NCBI GenBank assembly: GCA_020438665.1 | Contig: JAGQUE010000420.1 | Span: 1-10,163, forward strand | DNA length: 10,163 nucleotides | Origin: Nocardioidaceae bacterium | Lineage (GTDB): Bacteria; Actinomycetota; Actinomycetes; Propionibacteriales; Nocardioidaceae | Reading direction: 5' to 3' | In this document: piece by piece, positions 1 to 7,478 of the stretch | Layout: each line of letters starts with the position of its first letter | Numbering within the stretch: the stretch's first letter is position 1 | The notes under the pieces: generated by a model | Databases searched by the model: none | The model's input: the letters and a program-made list of their open reading frames with translations, nothing else | Told to the model about the DNA's origin: nothing | Made by a program: the position numbers and the translations under genes

Positions 1-674
1 TCGGCGGGATGAGCTGGGAGAGCAGCGCGGTCTACTACCGCGACCTCAATCTCGGCGTACAGCGACGACTCGGCGGACTGTCCTCGCCCCGCATCGTGCT
101 CAGCACCGTCGACTTCGCCGAGGTGACCGACCTCGAGGACGCTAAGCGGTGGGACCAGGTCGGCTCGCTGCTCGCCGACGCGGCCCAGGGCGTCGAGCGC
201 GCCGGGGCCGACTTCTTGTTGATGTGTACGACGACCTTCCACAAGGTCGCCGACCAGGTCGAGGCCTCCGTCGGGATCCCGCTGCTGCACCTTGCCGACG
301 TCGTCGCCGAGGCGTGCCTGGCGGCCGGGGTGACCGAGGTGGGCTTCATCGGGACGTCGGTCGCGATGTCCGACGGCTTCTTCACCGAGCGGATGGCCTC
401 CCACGGGCTGACGACGATCGTCCCCGACGAGCGCCACCACGCCATGCTCAACGAGGCCATCTATGACGAGCTCGTGCACGGCCACGTGCTCGACCGGACC
501 CGCCGGCGCGTCGTCGAGGTCATCGACGAGCTGTGGGACGCCGGCGCCAAGGGTGTCCTGCTCGGCTGCACCGAGCTCGAGCTGCTCATCAAGCAGGCCG
601 ATGTCGAGCTCCCGGTGTTCCCGTGCACCACGCTCCACGTCGAGGCCGCGCTCGACCGGGCGCTCGTGGACTGA
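1..674 (+). CDS. Aspartate/glutamate racemase family protein (5' end missing)
   Basis: Cofactor-independent amino acid racemases of this family invert the alpha carbon of aspartate, glutamate or related amino acids in the cytoplasm, using two cysteines. The visible protein begins GGMSWESS (the two glycines are bases 3-8), which is the internal Gly-Gly-Met-Ser-Trp-Glu-Ser motif found near the N-terminus of these enzymes. The ATG at 9 is therefore probably not the start, and about ten residues lie left of the window. Counting from that Met, the first cysteine is C73 in LMCTTTFHK and the second is C187 in LLGCTELELL, both at the family's expected places. The first motif is CTTT rather than the common CNTxH, so substrate preference cannot be read. 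The gene ends in TGA and converges on the M4 protease gene. The family call is firm; the substrate is unknown. Confidence 0.9.
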   Translation, partial: GGMSWESSAVYYRDLNLGVQRRLGGLSSPRIVLSTVDFAEVTDLEDAKRWDQVGSLLADAAQGVERAGADFLLMCTTTFHKVADQVEASVGIPLLHLADVVAEACLAAGVTEVGFIGTSVAMSDGFFTERMASHGLTTIVPDERHHAMLNEAIYDELVHGHVLDRTRRRVVEVIDELWDAGAKGVLLGCTELELLIKQADVELPVFPCTTLHVEAALDRALVD

Positions 675-726
675 GCTGGTCCTGGGGTCGCCACTTCCAC
701 CAAGAGGTACGGCACTGACGGCGGCC

Positions 727-785
727 CACTTCTCGACCGAAGCTGGCGCTTCTCGTGCGAAGTTTCGGTCGAGAAGTGCCAGCTT
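727..785. repeat. Nested inverted repeats forming two alternative hairpins
   Basis: Bases 727-741 (CACTTCTCGACCGAA) are the exact reverse complement of 764-778. Bases 740-754 (AAGCTGGCGCTTCTC) pair with 771-785 with a single G-T wobble. The right arms overlap, so only one of the two stems can form at a time. Bases 727-742 and 747-762 are also direct copies of each other at 20 bp distance, with 13 of 16 bases identical. The block lies between the convergent racemase and M4 genes, so it may act as a two-way terminator, but its repeat-of-repeats structure is more than a plain terminator needs. It could also be a copy of a dispersed intergenic repeat. Confidence 0.75.
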
Positions 786-809
786 CACCGGCGCGCCGGT
801 GAAACTGGC
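778..809. terminator. 32-bp near-perfect palindrome, probable bidirectional terminator
   Basis: Bases 778-793 (GCCAGCTTCACCGGCG) pair with 794-809 with one mismatch (783 against 804). The centre is GGCGCGCC at 790-797. The palindrome ends four bases before the stop codon of the minus-strand M4 gene and lies 103 bases after the stop of the racemase gene. A very GC-rich stem between convergent genes suits a terminator for both. No clear T-run follows on either side, which is common in high-GC actinobacteria, and the lack of loop bases is unusual for a terminator. The left arm shares GCCAGCTT with the preceding hairpin block, so the two probably belong to one composite repeat. Confidence 0.55.
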
Positions 810-813
810 ACCC

Positions 814-2121
814 TCAGTCCCACCCGTCGAGCACCAAGTGGGCCAGCGTGCGCTGGTCGTCGGTCAGGTCGAGCTCGGGGATGTGGACGTCGTCGCAGCC
901 GGGGACGCAGAAGGTATAGACGAAGCCGTCGGCCACGGGCGGTCGCTCGGGCGGCAGGGCGAGGTCGACGCGGGCCACGAGGTCACGGACGGCTGTGGCC
1001 CGTGAGTCGGTGCGGGCGAGGTCGATGCGACCGGTGCGGGTGATGCCGGCGAAGCCGCCGGTGCGGCGTACCTCCATCACCCCGGAGACCGGCGCCGCCG
1101 GGCCGGTGCCGGAGGCCTGCACCGAGCCGGGCACGGGGGTGACCCCGACCGTGAGCCAGGCCTGCCGGACCGCCTCGCCGTGGTCGCCGGCGGCAACGAT
1201 GCAGGCGGCGGCAAAACCGGCGAAGTCGGTCGTCGGGGACACCGACGGACCGGTGAGGGCGGCATACCAGATCGCGCCGGCGCCTTCCCAGGACCGCCCC
1301 CCGATGGCGCGCGCGGCGAGCTGGAAGGCGCGGTTGGGGATCCCGCTGTTGAGGTGGACCCCACCGTTGTCGGAGGTGGTCTCGACATAGTCGGCCATGT
1401 GGCCGACCTGGGGGTCTCGCCCGAGCTGGGGGTCGTCGTAGGCCGTCCCGGGGGCGGCCATGTCGCGCAGCGCCCGGGCGTTGATCTCGGGCAGGAACAG
1501 CCCCTCGCCGATGAGCCAGTCGGCCTGGTCGACGGTCTGGCCGCGCAGCCGCTGCTTGAGGCAGGAGGCGAAGACGTCGGAGATCGACTCGTTGAGCGCC
1601 CCGGACTGGTCGCGATAGACCAGCCCGGCGGTCCGCTCGGTGACGGCGTGGGTGAGCTCGTGGCCGAGCACGTCGACGGGCTTGGTGAACCGGTCGAAGA
1701 TGCGGCCGTCGCCGTCACCGAACACGAGCTGGGTGCCGTTCCAGAAGGCGTTGTCATAGTTGCGGCCGTAGTGGACCGTCATGACGACCTCGGCCCCGGC
1801 GCCGTCGAAGGAGCTGCGGCCATAGACCTCGCGGAACAGGTCGAGCGAGGCCGATCCGCCGTAGGCCGCCTCGTCGACCGCCGCGTCGCCGGAGTCGGCG
1901 TCACCGGCGCGTCGCACGAGCACGCCGGGCAGCGACGTGCCGTTGCCGGCCGAGTGCACCGACCACGCCGCGGTGGCGGCCAACGCCGGGGCGTCGGGCG
2001 CCTCGCGCCGGGCGGCCCGGAAGAGCGCGTCCTGCTCCAAGGTGTCCTCGGCCGCGACCGTGCCGAGCCGCTCCAGCAGGAACGGCGGGACGAAAGAGCA
2101 GACGACATCCCCCGGGTTCAT
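814..2121 (-). CDS. Protealysin-like M4 metallopeptidase with C-terminal emfourin-like domain
   Basis: Zinc endopeptidase of the thermolysin family, 435 aa. Zinc and catalytic residues are all present: HELTH (H154, E155, H158), the third ligand E178 in NESISD, Y169, D251, and the transition-state histidine H256 in DNGGVHLNSG. The N-terminus has no signal peptide and no long thermolysin-type propeptide. Instead it has CSFVPPFLLERLG (8-20), the short propeptide motif typical of protealysin-like enzymes, which are made in the cytoplasm as precursors. After the catalytic domain (about 60-328) comes a Pro/Ala/Gly linker (about 329-347). A final domain (about 348-435) contains RRTGGFAGITR and a later DGFVYTF segment, resembling emfourin, the protealysin inhibitor that is usually a separate small protein. 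AGGA seven bases before the ATG supports this start. The gene is divergent from the peptide transporter genes. The protease call is firm; the emfourin call comes from motif memory and is likely. Confidence 0.92.
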   Translation of the reverse strand: MNPGDVVCSFVPPFLLERLGTVAAEDTLEQDALFRAARREAPDAPALAATAAWSVHSAGNGTSLPGVLVRRAGDADSGDAAVDEAAYGGSASLDLFREVYGRSSFDGAGAEVVMTVHYGRNYDNAFWNGTQLVFGDGDGRIFDRFTKPVDVLGHELTHAVTERTAGLVYRDQSGALNESISDVFASCLKQRLRGQTVDQADWLIGEGLFLPEINARALRDMAAPGTAYDDPQLGRDPQVGHMADYVETTSDNGGVHLNSGIPNRAFQLAARAIGGRSWEGAGAIWYAALTGPSVSPTTDFAGFAAACIVAAGDHGEAVRQAWLTVGVTPVPGSVQASGTGPAAPVSGVMEVRRTGGFAGITRTGRIDLARTDSRATAVRDLVARVDLALPPERPPVADGFVYTFCVPGCDDVHIPELDLTDDQRTLAHLVLDGWD

Positions 2122-2258
2122 GTCTCAGTCCTACCCTGCACCACCCACGTTGCCTAGAGCCTGTGTCGGGCGTCTCTAGTCAGGCGCCCGATCAGCGTCT
2201 AGTGTGAGCGCCCAACTGGGTCGTCTCACTAAACGCCGCTGGAAAGGCAACACCGCCG
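2122..2258. promoter_or_regulatory. Divergent promoter region with three spaced CTAG sites
   Basis: This 137-bp gap separates the start codons of the M4 protease (minus) and the binding lipoprotein (plus), so it must hold the promoter for the M4 gene and the likely main promoter for the transporter run. CTAG, an uncommon tetramer in high-GC actinobacteria, occurs at 2154, 2176 and 2199, about two helical turns apart. Two degenerate direct copies, GCGTCTCTAGTCAGGCGCCC (2170-2189) and GCGTCTAGTGTGAGCGCCC (2195-2213), contain the last two. The first is also flanked by GGGCG (2168-2172) and CGCCC (2185-2189), inverted relative to each other. A regulator-binding site is a reasonable reading, and the XRE-cupin protein of the same gene run is a candidate. 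GGAAAGG at 2241-2247 is the probable SD of the lipoprotein gene. I could not settle -35 and -10 boxes for either strand. Confidence 0.5.
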
Positions 2259-3884
2259 ATGAACGCTCCGAAGATCACCCGTCGTGTCGTCCTCCAGGGC
2301 ACGAGCGCCGCCGCCCTCACCGCCCTGCTGGCCGCCTGCGCCCCGCAGAAGAAGGACGGCGACAAGCCGGGCGCCACCCCGTCGGGCACCTTCTCCGCCC
2401 AGGAGATCGACGAGCTCGTCGTAGCGATCCCGGCGACGCTCTCGAGCCTGTATCCGGGCAGCGAGGCCGGCAACTTCAACTACTACGTCGCCGCACTCGT
2501 CGCCGAGGGCCTCGTTGCGCCCGACGGCACCGGCAAGCTCGTCCCGGCGCTGGCCGAGTCGTGGGAGCAGACCTCCCCGACGACCTACGTCTACACGATC
2601 CGGCAGGACGCCGCCTTCAGCGACGGCACGCCCATGACCGTGGACGACGTCGTCTACAGCATCAACCTGGCGCGCAGCGACAAGGCGTCTCCCAACATCG
2701 CCTACTACTGGGCCAACACCAAGGACGTGAAGGCCACCGGCGACAACCAGGTCACCATCACCCTCGCCTCACCCGACGTCGCCTTCGAGTGGGGCCCCTG
2801 CGCGGCCAACGCCCTGTGGATCACCTCCAAGGCCTACGTCGAGGCGCACGACGGCCAGCTCGGCACGGTCGACGCGCTGCTCATGGGGACCGGCCCCTAC
2901 AAGGTGACGAAGTTCGAGCCCGACTCGACCGTCGAGCTCGAGCGCGTCGACACCTGGTGGGGCGGCACGCCGCCGGTCGCCAAGATCCGCATCGACTTCA
3001 TCTCCGAGGAGAGCACCCGCCTGCTGGCCCGCCGTTCCGGCGACATCGACATGGCGATGGCGATCTCGCTCGACCAGGCCCAGCAGTGGGAGGACACCCC
3101 CGACACGGCCGTGCAGTTCGCACCGGACCGCTCGTTCGTCTGCATCGACTTCAACACCGCGGTCGAGCCCTTCGACGACATCCACGTCCGGCGCGCGATC
3201 GCGATGTGCGCGGACCGGCAGGCCTATGTCGACAAGCTGCTCGGCGGCCACGGCGAGATCGCGACCGCGCTGACCACGCCCCAGCAGATCGAGGCCGCCG
3301 TCGGCGGCGAGGACGCCGCCCGCGCCAAGCTGGCCGAGGTCACCGACCTGTCCTATGACCTCGAGGCCGCCAAGGCCGAGCTGGCCCAGTCAAAGGTCCC
3401 CGACGGCTTCAGCGCCAAGGTCGGCGTCTCGACGAGCGCGCCGCAGATCAGCCAGGCCTTCCAGGCCCTCGCCCAGATCACCGAGCAGATCGGGATCACC
3501 ATCGAGGTCAAGGAGATGCCGGTCGAGAAGTGGTACGGCACCATCGGCTCGCCCGACTGGGGGCTGGCCTACATGTGGTACTTCAACGCCACCGGCGACC
3601 CGGCCGAGCTCTCGAGCTGGTTCCTGGCCGACGGCAACCCAGCGTCGTACTCCAACGACACCGTCGCCGACCTGATGCAGCAGCAGCGCGAGGAGACCGA
3701 CCCGGCCAAGCGCGTCGATCTCATCGTCGAGCTCCAGAAGACCGCCATGGCCGACCTGCCCTACTACCCGCTGTGGTGGGGCGAGGCCGCGACGGCGATC
3801 AACGACACCTACACCATCGACGAGTTCGGCTCCTACACATTCCTGTCGCCGTGGGCGGGACGCATCCTGACCAAGGACGCCTGA
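2259..3884 (+). CDS. ABC transporter peptide-binding lipoprotein (SBP_bac_5 family)
   Basis: Extracellular solute-binding lipoprotein that captures the substrate of the adjacent Dpp/Opp-type importer, 541 aa, a normal length. The N-terminus has a twin-arginine motif T7-R8-R9-V-V-L, a hydrophobic stretch, and the lipobox L24-A-A-C27. It is therefore probably exported folded by Tat, cleaved before C27 and lipid-anchored to the outer face of the membrane. A Lys/Gly/Pro-rich linker follows (about 28-45). The family body contains the landmark LVPALAESWE (about 94-103) and FSDGTPMTVDDVVYSI (about 120-135), typical of class 5 binding proteins for oligopeptides, dipeptides and sometimes nickel, haem or opines. 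The substrate cannot be read from the sequence. The ATG is chosen because it gives a complete signal peptide with GGAAAGG 11 bases upstream. It is the first gene of the plus-strand run, with 47 bases before the next gene. Confidence 0.95.
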   Translation: MNAPKITRRVVLQGTSAAALTALLAACAPQKKDGDKPGATPSGTFSAQEIDELVVAIPATLSSLYPGSEAGNFNYYVAALVAEGLVAPDGTGKLVPALAESWEQTSPTTYVYTIRQDAAFSDGTPMTVDDVVYSINLARSDKASPNIAYYWANTKDVKATGDNQVTITLASPDVAFEWGPCAANALWITSKAYVEAHDGQLGTVDALLMGTGPYKVTKFEPDSTVELERVDTWWGGTPPVAKIRIDFISEESTRLLARRSGDIDMAMAISLDQAQQWEDTPDTAVQFAPDRSFVCIDFNTAVEPFDDIHVRRAIAMCADRQAYVDKLLGGHGEIATALTTPQQIEAAVGGEDAARAKLAEVTDLSYDLEAAKAELAQSKVPDGFSAKVGVSTSAPQISQAFQALAQITEQIGITIEVKEMPVEKWYGTIGSPDWGLAYMWYFNATGDPAELSSWFLADGNPASYSNDTVADLMQQQREETDPAKRVDLIVELQKTAMADLPYYPLWWGEAATAINDTYTIDEFGSYTFLSPWAGRILTKDA

Positions 3885-3931
3885 GCCCTCACCACGCTCG
3901 GGAGTGACCGGACGATGAGGAGGGGTCCGCG

Positions 3932-4900
3932 GTGAGCGGAGGGACGTGGGGCGTGGTGCGGTTCGTCGCGCTCCGGCTGCTGGCGACGGCGGCGCTGCTG
4001 CTGGTGGCGTCGTTCGTCGTCTTCGGCTTGCTCCACCTCGCACCCGGCGACCCGGCCCGCAATCTGCTCGGCCCCCGCACCCCCAACCCCGACACGCTCG
4101 CCGCCATCCGCGCGGAGTACCACCTCGACGACTCGTTCCTCGACCAGTACTTCTGGTGGCTCGGCAACGTCGTCCACGGCGACCTCGGCCACTCGATCCG
4201 CAGCAAGGACGTCACGGTCGGGTCGCTGCTCGCCGAGCGCGGGGTGCTGACGTTCCAGCTGGCGTCGTTCGCCTTCGTCCTGACCCTGCTGACCGCGCTG
4301 CCGCTCGGCGTGGCCGCCGGGTTCCGCGCGGGCGGTGTCATCGACCGGACCGTCAGCATCGGTGCGGTGATCGGGGTCGGCGCCCCGAGCTTCGCCGTCG
4401 GGCTGGTGCTGCTCTATCTGTTCGGGCTCTATTTCCCGATCTTCCCCGAGTACGGCGACGGCAGCGGCGGGCTCGACCGCTACTGGCACCTGACCCTGCC
4501 GGCGATCACCCTGGCGTTCGGGCTGGCGGCGCTGGTGGTCAAGCTGACCCGGACAGCCGTGATCACCGAGCTGCGGCAGGACTATGTCACCTTCGCCCGC
4601 AGCCGCGGCCTGACCTCCGGGCAGATCCGGAGGCTGGTGTTGCGCAACGCGATGATCCCGGTGGCGACCAGCCTCGGCCTGGTGTTCGCGTTCCTCTTCG
4701 GCGGCACGATCCTCGTCGAGACGACGTTCTCCCTCGGCGGGATCGGGTCGCTGCTGGTCGACTCGGTGTCGTTCAAGGACATCCCGGTGGTGCAGGCGAT
4801 CACCCTGCTGACGGCCGCCGTGATCGCGCTGACCGCACTGCTGGTCGACCTCACCTATCTGGTCATCGACCCGAGGGTCCGGCAGCGGGCGGCGTCGTGA
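3932..4900 (+). CDS. DppB/OppB-type ABC transporter permease
   Basis: Inner-membrane subunit of the peptide importer, 322 aa, the usual size for the DppB branch. Six hydrophobic segments can be seen at about 11-36, 107-130, 140-166, 187-205, 243-263 and 286-311. The long extracytoplasmic loop after the first segment (about 37-106), with APGDP at its start, is typical of this branch. The EAA loop that docks on the ATPase is at about 217-243 (DYVTFARSRGLTSGQ and following). The GTG start is supported by a strong SD, AGGAGGGG at 3918-3925, six bases upstream. The stop codon overlaps the GTG of the next permease (GTGA), which suggests coupled translation and equal amounts of the two subunits. Confidence 0.94.
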   Translation: MSGGTWGVVRFVALRLLATAALLLVASFVVFGLLHLAPGDPARNLLGPRTPNPDTLAAIRAEYHLDDSFLDQYFWWLGNVVHGDLGHSIRSKDVTVGSLLAERGVLTFQLASFAFVLTLLTALPLGVAAGFRAGGVIDRTVSIGAVIGVGAPSFAVGLVLLYLFGLYFPIFPEYGDGSGGLDRYWHLTLPAITLAFGLAALVVKLTRTAVITELRQDYVTFARSRGLTSGQIRRLVLRNAMIPVATSLGLVFAFLFGGTILVETTFSLGGIGSLLVDSVSFKDIPVVQAITLLTAAVIALTALLVDLTYLVIDPRVRQRAAS

Positions 4901-5781
4901 GCGGCCTGCCCGGCGGCGCGCTGCCGCCCACCCTGGACGCCCCCGGCGAGGCCGCGGCCGCGACCGGCAGAGCGCGACGCCGCATCCCGTGGACACCGAT
5001 CATCGCGGCGATCCCGCTGGTGCTGGTCGTCCTCGCCGCGATCCTCGGCCCCTGGCTGTTGCCCCACGCCACCGGCGGCGACATCTATGACGCCAAGCTC
5101 CCGGCCGGCTCGCCGGGCTATCCGCTCGGCACCGACGCGGTCGGCCGCGACGTGCTCCAGCTGACCATCGCCGGCGCCCGCAGCTCACTGGTGGGCCCGG
5201 TCGTGATCGCCCTGGGGTCGATGTGCATCGGCCTCCTGCTCGGGACGGTCGCGGGGTTCTATGGCGGCATCATCGACCTGCTGCTCAGCAAGTACGCCGA
5301 CCTGCTGCTCGCGCTGCCCTCGACGCTGATCGCGCTGGTCGTGGCGGGTCTGGTCGACGGTGGCTACTGGGTGACCGTCGCGGTGCTCGTGCTGCTCTTC
5401 TCACCCACCGACATCCGCATGGTGCGGGGCGCCGTACTCGCCCAGGCGACGCGACCCTACATCGAGTCGGCGCGGGTGCTGGGGCTCTCCGACCGGCGCA
5501 TCATGTTCCGCCACATCGTGCCCAACGTCCTCAACGTGGCGCTGACGACGATGCTGCTCAACGTCGCGTTCGCGCTGGTGTCGATGTCCGCGCTGTCCTT
5601 CCTGGGGCTCGGCATCTCGCCGGGCCAGGCCGACTGGGGCCGCCAGCTCAACGACGGCCGGGCGCTGCTCACCGACAACCCGGCCGCGGCCGTCGTACCC
5701 GGCCTCCTCATCATCATCACGGCCACGGCGATCAACCTGCTGGGCGACTGGTGGCAGGAGCACACGGGGGTGGCGTCGTGA
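4897..5781 (+). CDS. DppC/OppC-type ABC transporter permease
   Basis: Second membrane subunit, pairing with the DppB-type permease to form the peptide channel, 294 aa. A Pro/Ala/Gly-rich cytoplasmic N-terminus (1-30) precedes the first membrane segment (about 34-54). The DppC hallmark PLGTDAVGRDV lies at 76-86, and further membrane segments are at about 98-120, 132-152, 155-172, 210-236 and 264-284. The EAA loop YIESARVLGLSDRRIMF begins at 188. The start is the GTG that overlaps the previous TGA by four bases; it gives a full-length product, whereas the open frame upstream of it is only the unread frame of the previous gene. The end again overlaps the next gene as GTGA, in a near-identical GGCGTCGTGA context. 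Confidence 0.94.
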   Translation: MSGLPGGALPPTLDAPGEAAAATGRARRRIPWTPIIAAIPLVLVVLAAILGPWLLPHATGGDIYDAKLPAGSPGYPLGTDAVGRDVLQLTIAGARSSLVGPVVIALGSMCIGLLLGTVAGFYGGIIDLLLSKYADLLLALPSTLIALVVAGLVDGGYWVTVAVLVLLFSPTDIRMVRGAVLAQATRPYIESARVLGLSDRRIMFRHIVPNVLNVALTTMLLNVAFALVSMSALSFLGLGISPGQADWGRQLNDGRALLTDNPAAAVVPGLLIIITATAINLLGDWWQEHTGVAS

Positions 5782-7478
5782 GCCTGCTGCGCGTGCAGGG
5801 CCTCGCGGTGACCGGGCCGCAGGGTCCGATCGTCACCGACTTCGACTTCGAGGTCGCGGCCGGGGAGTGCCTGGCCGTTGTCGGCGAGTCGGGGTCGGGC
5901 AAGTCGATGACCGCCAAGGCGGTGACCGGGCTGCTCCCGCCGGGGGTCACCGCCCGCGGCCGGCTGACCATCGGGGACACCGTGGTCGACCTGGCGGCGG
6001 GGGCCGACGGCCTGCGGCGGCTGCGCGGACCCGGCATCAGCCTGCTGCTCCAGAACCCCTTCACGTCGCTGAGCCCGGTCCACCGGGTCGGCGCCCAGAT
6101 CGCCGCGGCGCTCCCGCGCTCGCAGCGCAGCCGGGCCGAGATCCACCGCCGGCTGGCCGAGGTCGGGCTGCCGGAGCGCGTGGCTCGGCTCTATCCCTTC
6201 AACCTCTCCGGTGGCATGCGTCAGCGCGCGGCGCTCGCGGCCAGCCTGGCGCCGGACCCGCGGATCCTCATCGGCGACGAGCCCACGACGGCGCTCGACG
6301 TGACCACCCAGCGCGAGGTGCTCGACCTGCTCGGCGGCATCTGCGCCGACCGGCAGATGGGGCTCGTGCTGATCACCCACGACCTCGGCGTCGCCGAGGA
6401 ACGGGCCGACCGCGTCCAGGTGATGTATGCCGGGCGCCTCATGGAGGGCGGCCCCCGCGACCGGGTGCTCGCGGCCCCACGACACCCCTACACCGCGGCG
6501 CTGCGCGACTGCGACCCCCCGCTGGACCGCCGCGTCGCCACGCTGCCGGCCATCCCGGGGAGCGCCCCGCGACCCTGGGACGTCGGCCGCGGCTGCGCCT
6601 TCGCCGACCGGTGTGCCCTCGCCGACGACCACTGCCGCGACCAGGAGCCGCCCCTGGTCGCCGACCCCGACCCGGTGCGCTGCTGGAAGCCCCTCGCCGC
6701 AGGCACCGACCCGACGCCGCTCTCGCCGGCCGTCACGCCGCCCGAGGTGGACGCTGCCGACCTCCTGGTGGAGGTCCGCGCGGCCACTCGCCGGTTCAGC
6801 GCCAATCCCCCACCTGCGCTGGACCGGGTCGGCATCCGCGTGGCGGCCGGCGAGGCGGTCGGGATCGTCGGCGAGTCGGGGTCGGGCAAGACCACGCTCG
6901 CCCGCTGCCTCACCGGTCTCGAACGGCTCGACGAGGGCGAGATCGACTGGTTCGGTGTCCCGCCCGGGCCGACCCGCGTCCAGATCGTCTTCCAGGACCC
7001 GTTCTCGGCGCTCAATCCGGCCATGACGGTCGGGGCCGCCCTCGGCGAGGCGCTCCGGGCCGGGGGCCGGGACGCCAGCGGGGTCGGCGAGCTCATCGAC
7101 CTCGTGGGCCTGCCGGCGTCCTACGCCGCTCGGCGGCCGCGCGACCTCTCCGGTGGGGAGCAGCAGCGGGTGGCGATCGCCCGCGCCCTGGCGCCCCAGC
7201 CCCGGCTGCTGATCTGCGACGAGCCGGTGTCCTCGCTCGACGTGTCCGTCCAGGCCCAGATCCTCAACCTGCTCACCCGGCTCCACGCCGAGCTGGGCCT
7301 TGCGATGCTCTTCATCAGCCACGACCTGGCCGTCGTACGCCAGGTCGTGAGCCGGGCCTATGTCATGTCGGACGGCGCCGTCGTCGAGGAGGGACCGATC
7401 GACGGGCTGCTGGACCACCCCGAGCATCCCTACACTCGCCAACTGTTCGCATCTGTCCCGGGAGGAGGTCACCGGTGA
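5778..7478 (+). CDS. Fused DppD-DppF-type ABC transporter ATPase (two nucleotide-binding domains)
   Basis: Energises the peptide importer by ATP hydrolysis on the cytoplasmic face. One 566-aa chain carries both ATPase domains that are separate DppD and DppF proteins in many bacteria. First domain: Walker A GESGSGKS (36-43), Q92, signature LSGGMRQ (143-149), Walker B ending D167-E168, H201. It is followed by the peptide-transporter C-terminal extension with four cysteines C273, C279, C286 and C302, which in related DppD proteins binds an iron-sulphur cluster. After a linker (about 304-328), the second domain has Walker A GESGSGKT (365-372), Q406, LSGGEQQ (457-463), Walker B ending D481-E482, H515. 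The second half stops at PYTRQLFASV plus six residues and lacks the usual cysteine extension. Both ATP sites look intact. The GTG start overlaps the DppC-type stop; GGGGGTGG just upstream is a possible SD. Confidence 0.94.
   Translation: MSLLRVQGLAVTGPQGPIVTDFDFEVAAGECLAVVGESGSGKSMTAKAVTGLLPPGVTARGRLTIGDTVVDLAAGADGLRRLRGPGISLLLQNPFTSLSPVHRVGAQIAAALPRSQRSRAEIHRRLAEVGLPERVARLYPFNLSGGMRQRAALAASLAPDPRILIGDEPTTALDVTTQREVLDLLGGICADRQMGLVLITHDLGVAEERADRVQVMYAGRLMEGGPRDRVLAAPRHPYTAALRDCDPPLDRRVATLPAIPGSAPRPWDVGRGCAFADRCALADDHCRDQEPPLVADPDPVRCWKPLAAGTDPTPLSPAVTPPEVDAADLLVEVRAATRRFSANPPPALDRVGIRVAAGEAVGIVGESGSGKTTLARCLTGLERLDEGEIDWFGVPPGPTRVQIVFQDPFSALNPAMTVGAALGEALRAGGRDASGVGELIDLVGLPASYAARRPRDLSGGEQQRVAIARALAPQPRLLICDEPVSSLDVSVQAQILNLLTRLHAELGLAMLFISHDLAVVRQVVSRAYVMSDGAVVEEGPIDGLLDHPEHPYTRQLFASVPGGGHR

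Noticed and set aside
1180..2157. Plus-strand open frame (325 codons) opposite the M4 protease
   Set aside because: The Gly/Val-rich product shows no domain, while the minus strand has a complete set of M4 catalytic residues.
3833..4996. Minus-strand open frame (387 codons) opposite the DppB-type permease
   Set aside because: Its product is low-complexity, rich in Arg, Gln and Glu with no motif, and it covers a clearly coding plus-strand permease.
5223..5777. N-terminal extension of the ATPase gene upstream of 5778
   Set aside because: The extra 185 codons are the out-of-frame reading of the DppC-type permease and have a biased Arg/Ala/Gly composition; the GTG at 5778 starts right at the ATPase fold.
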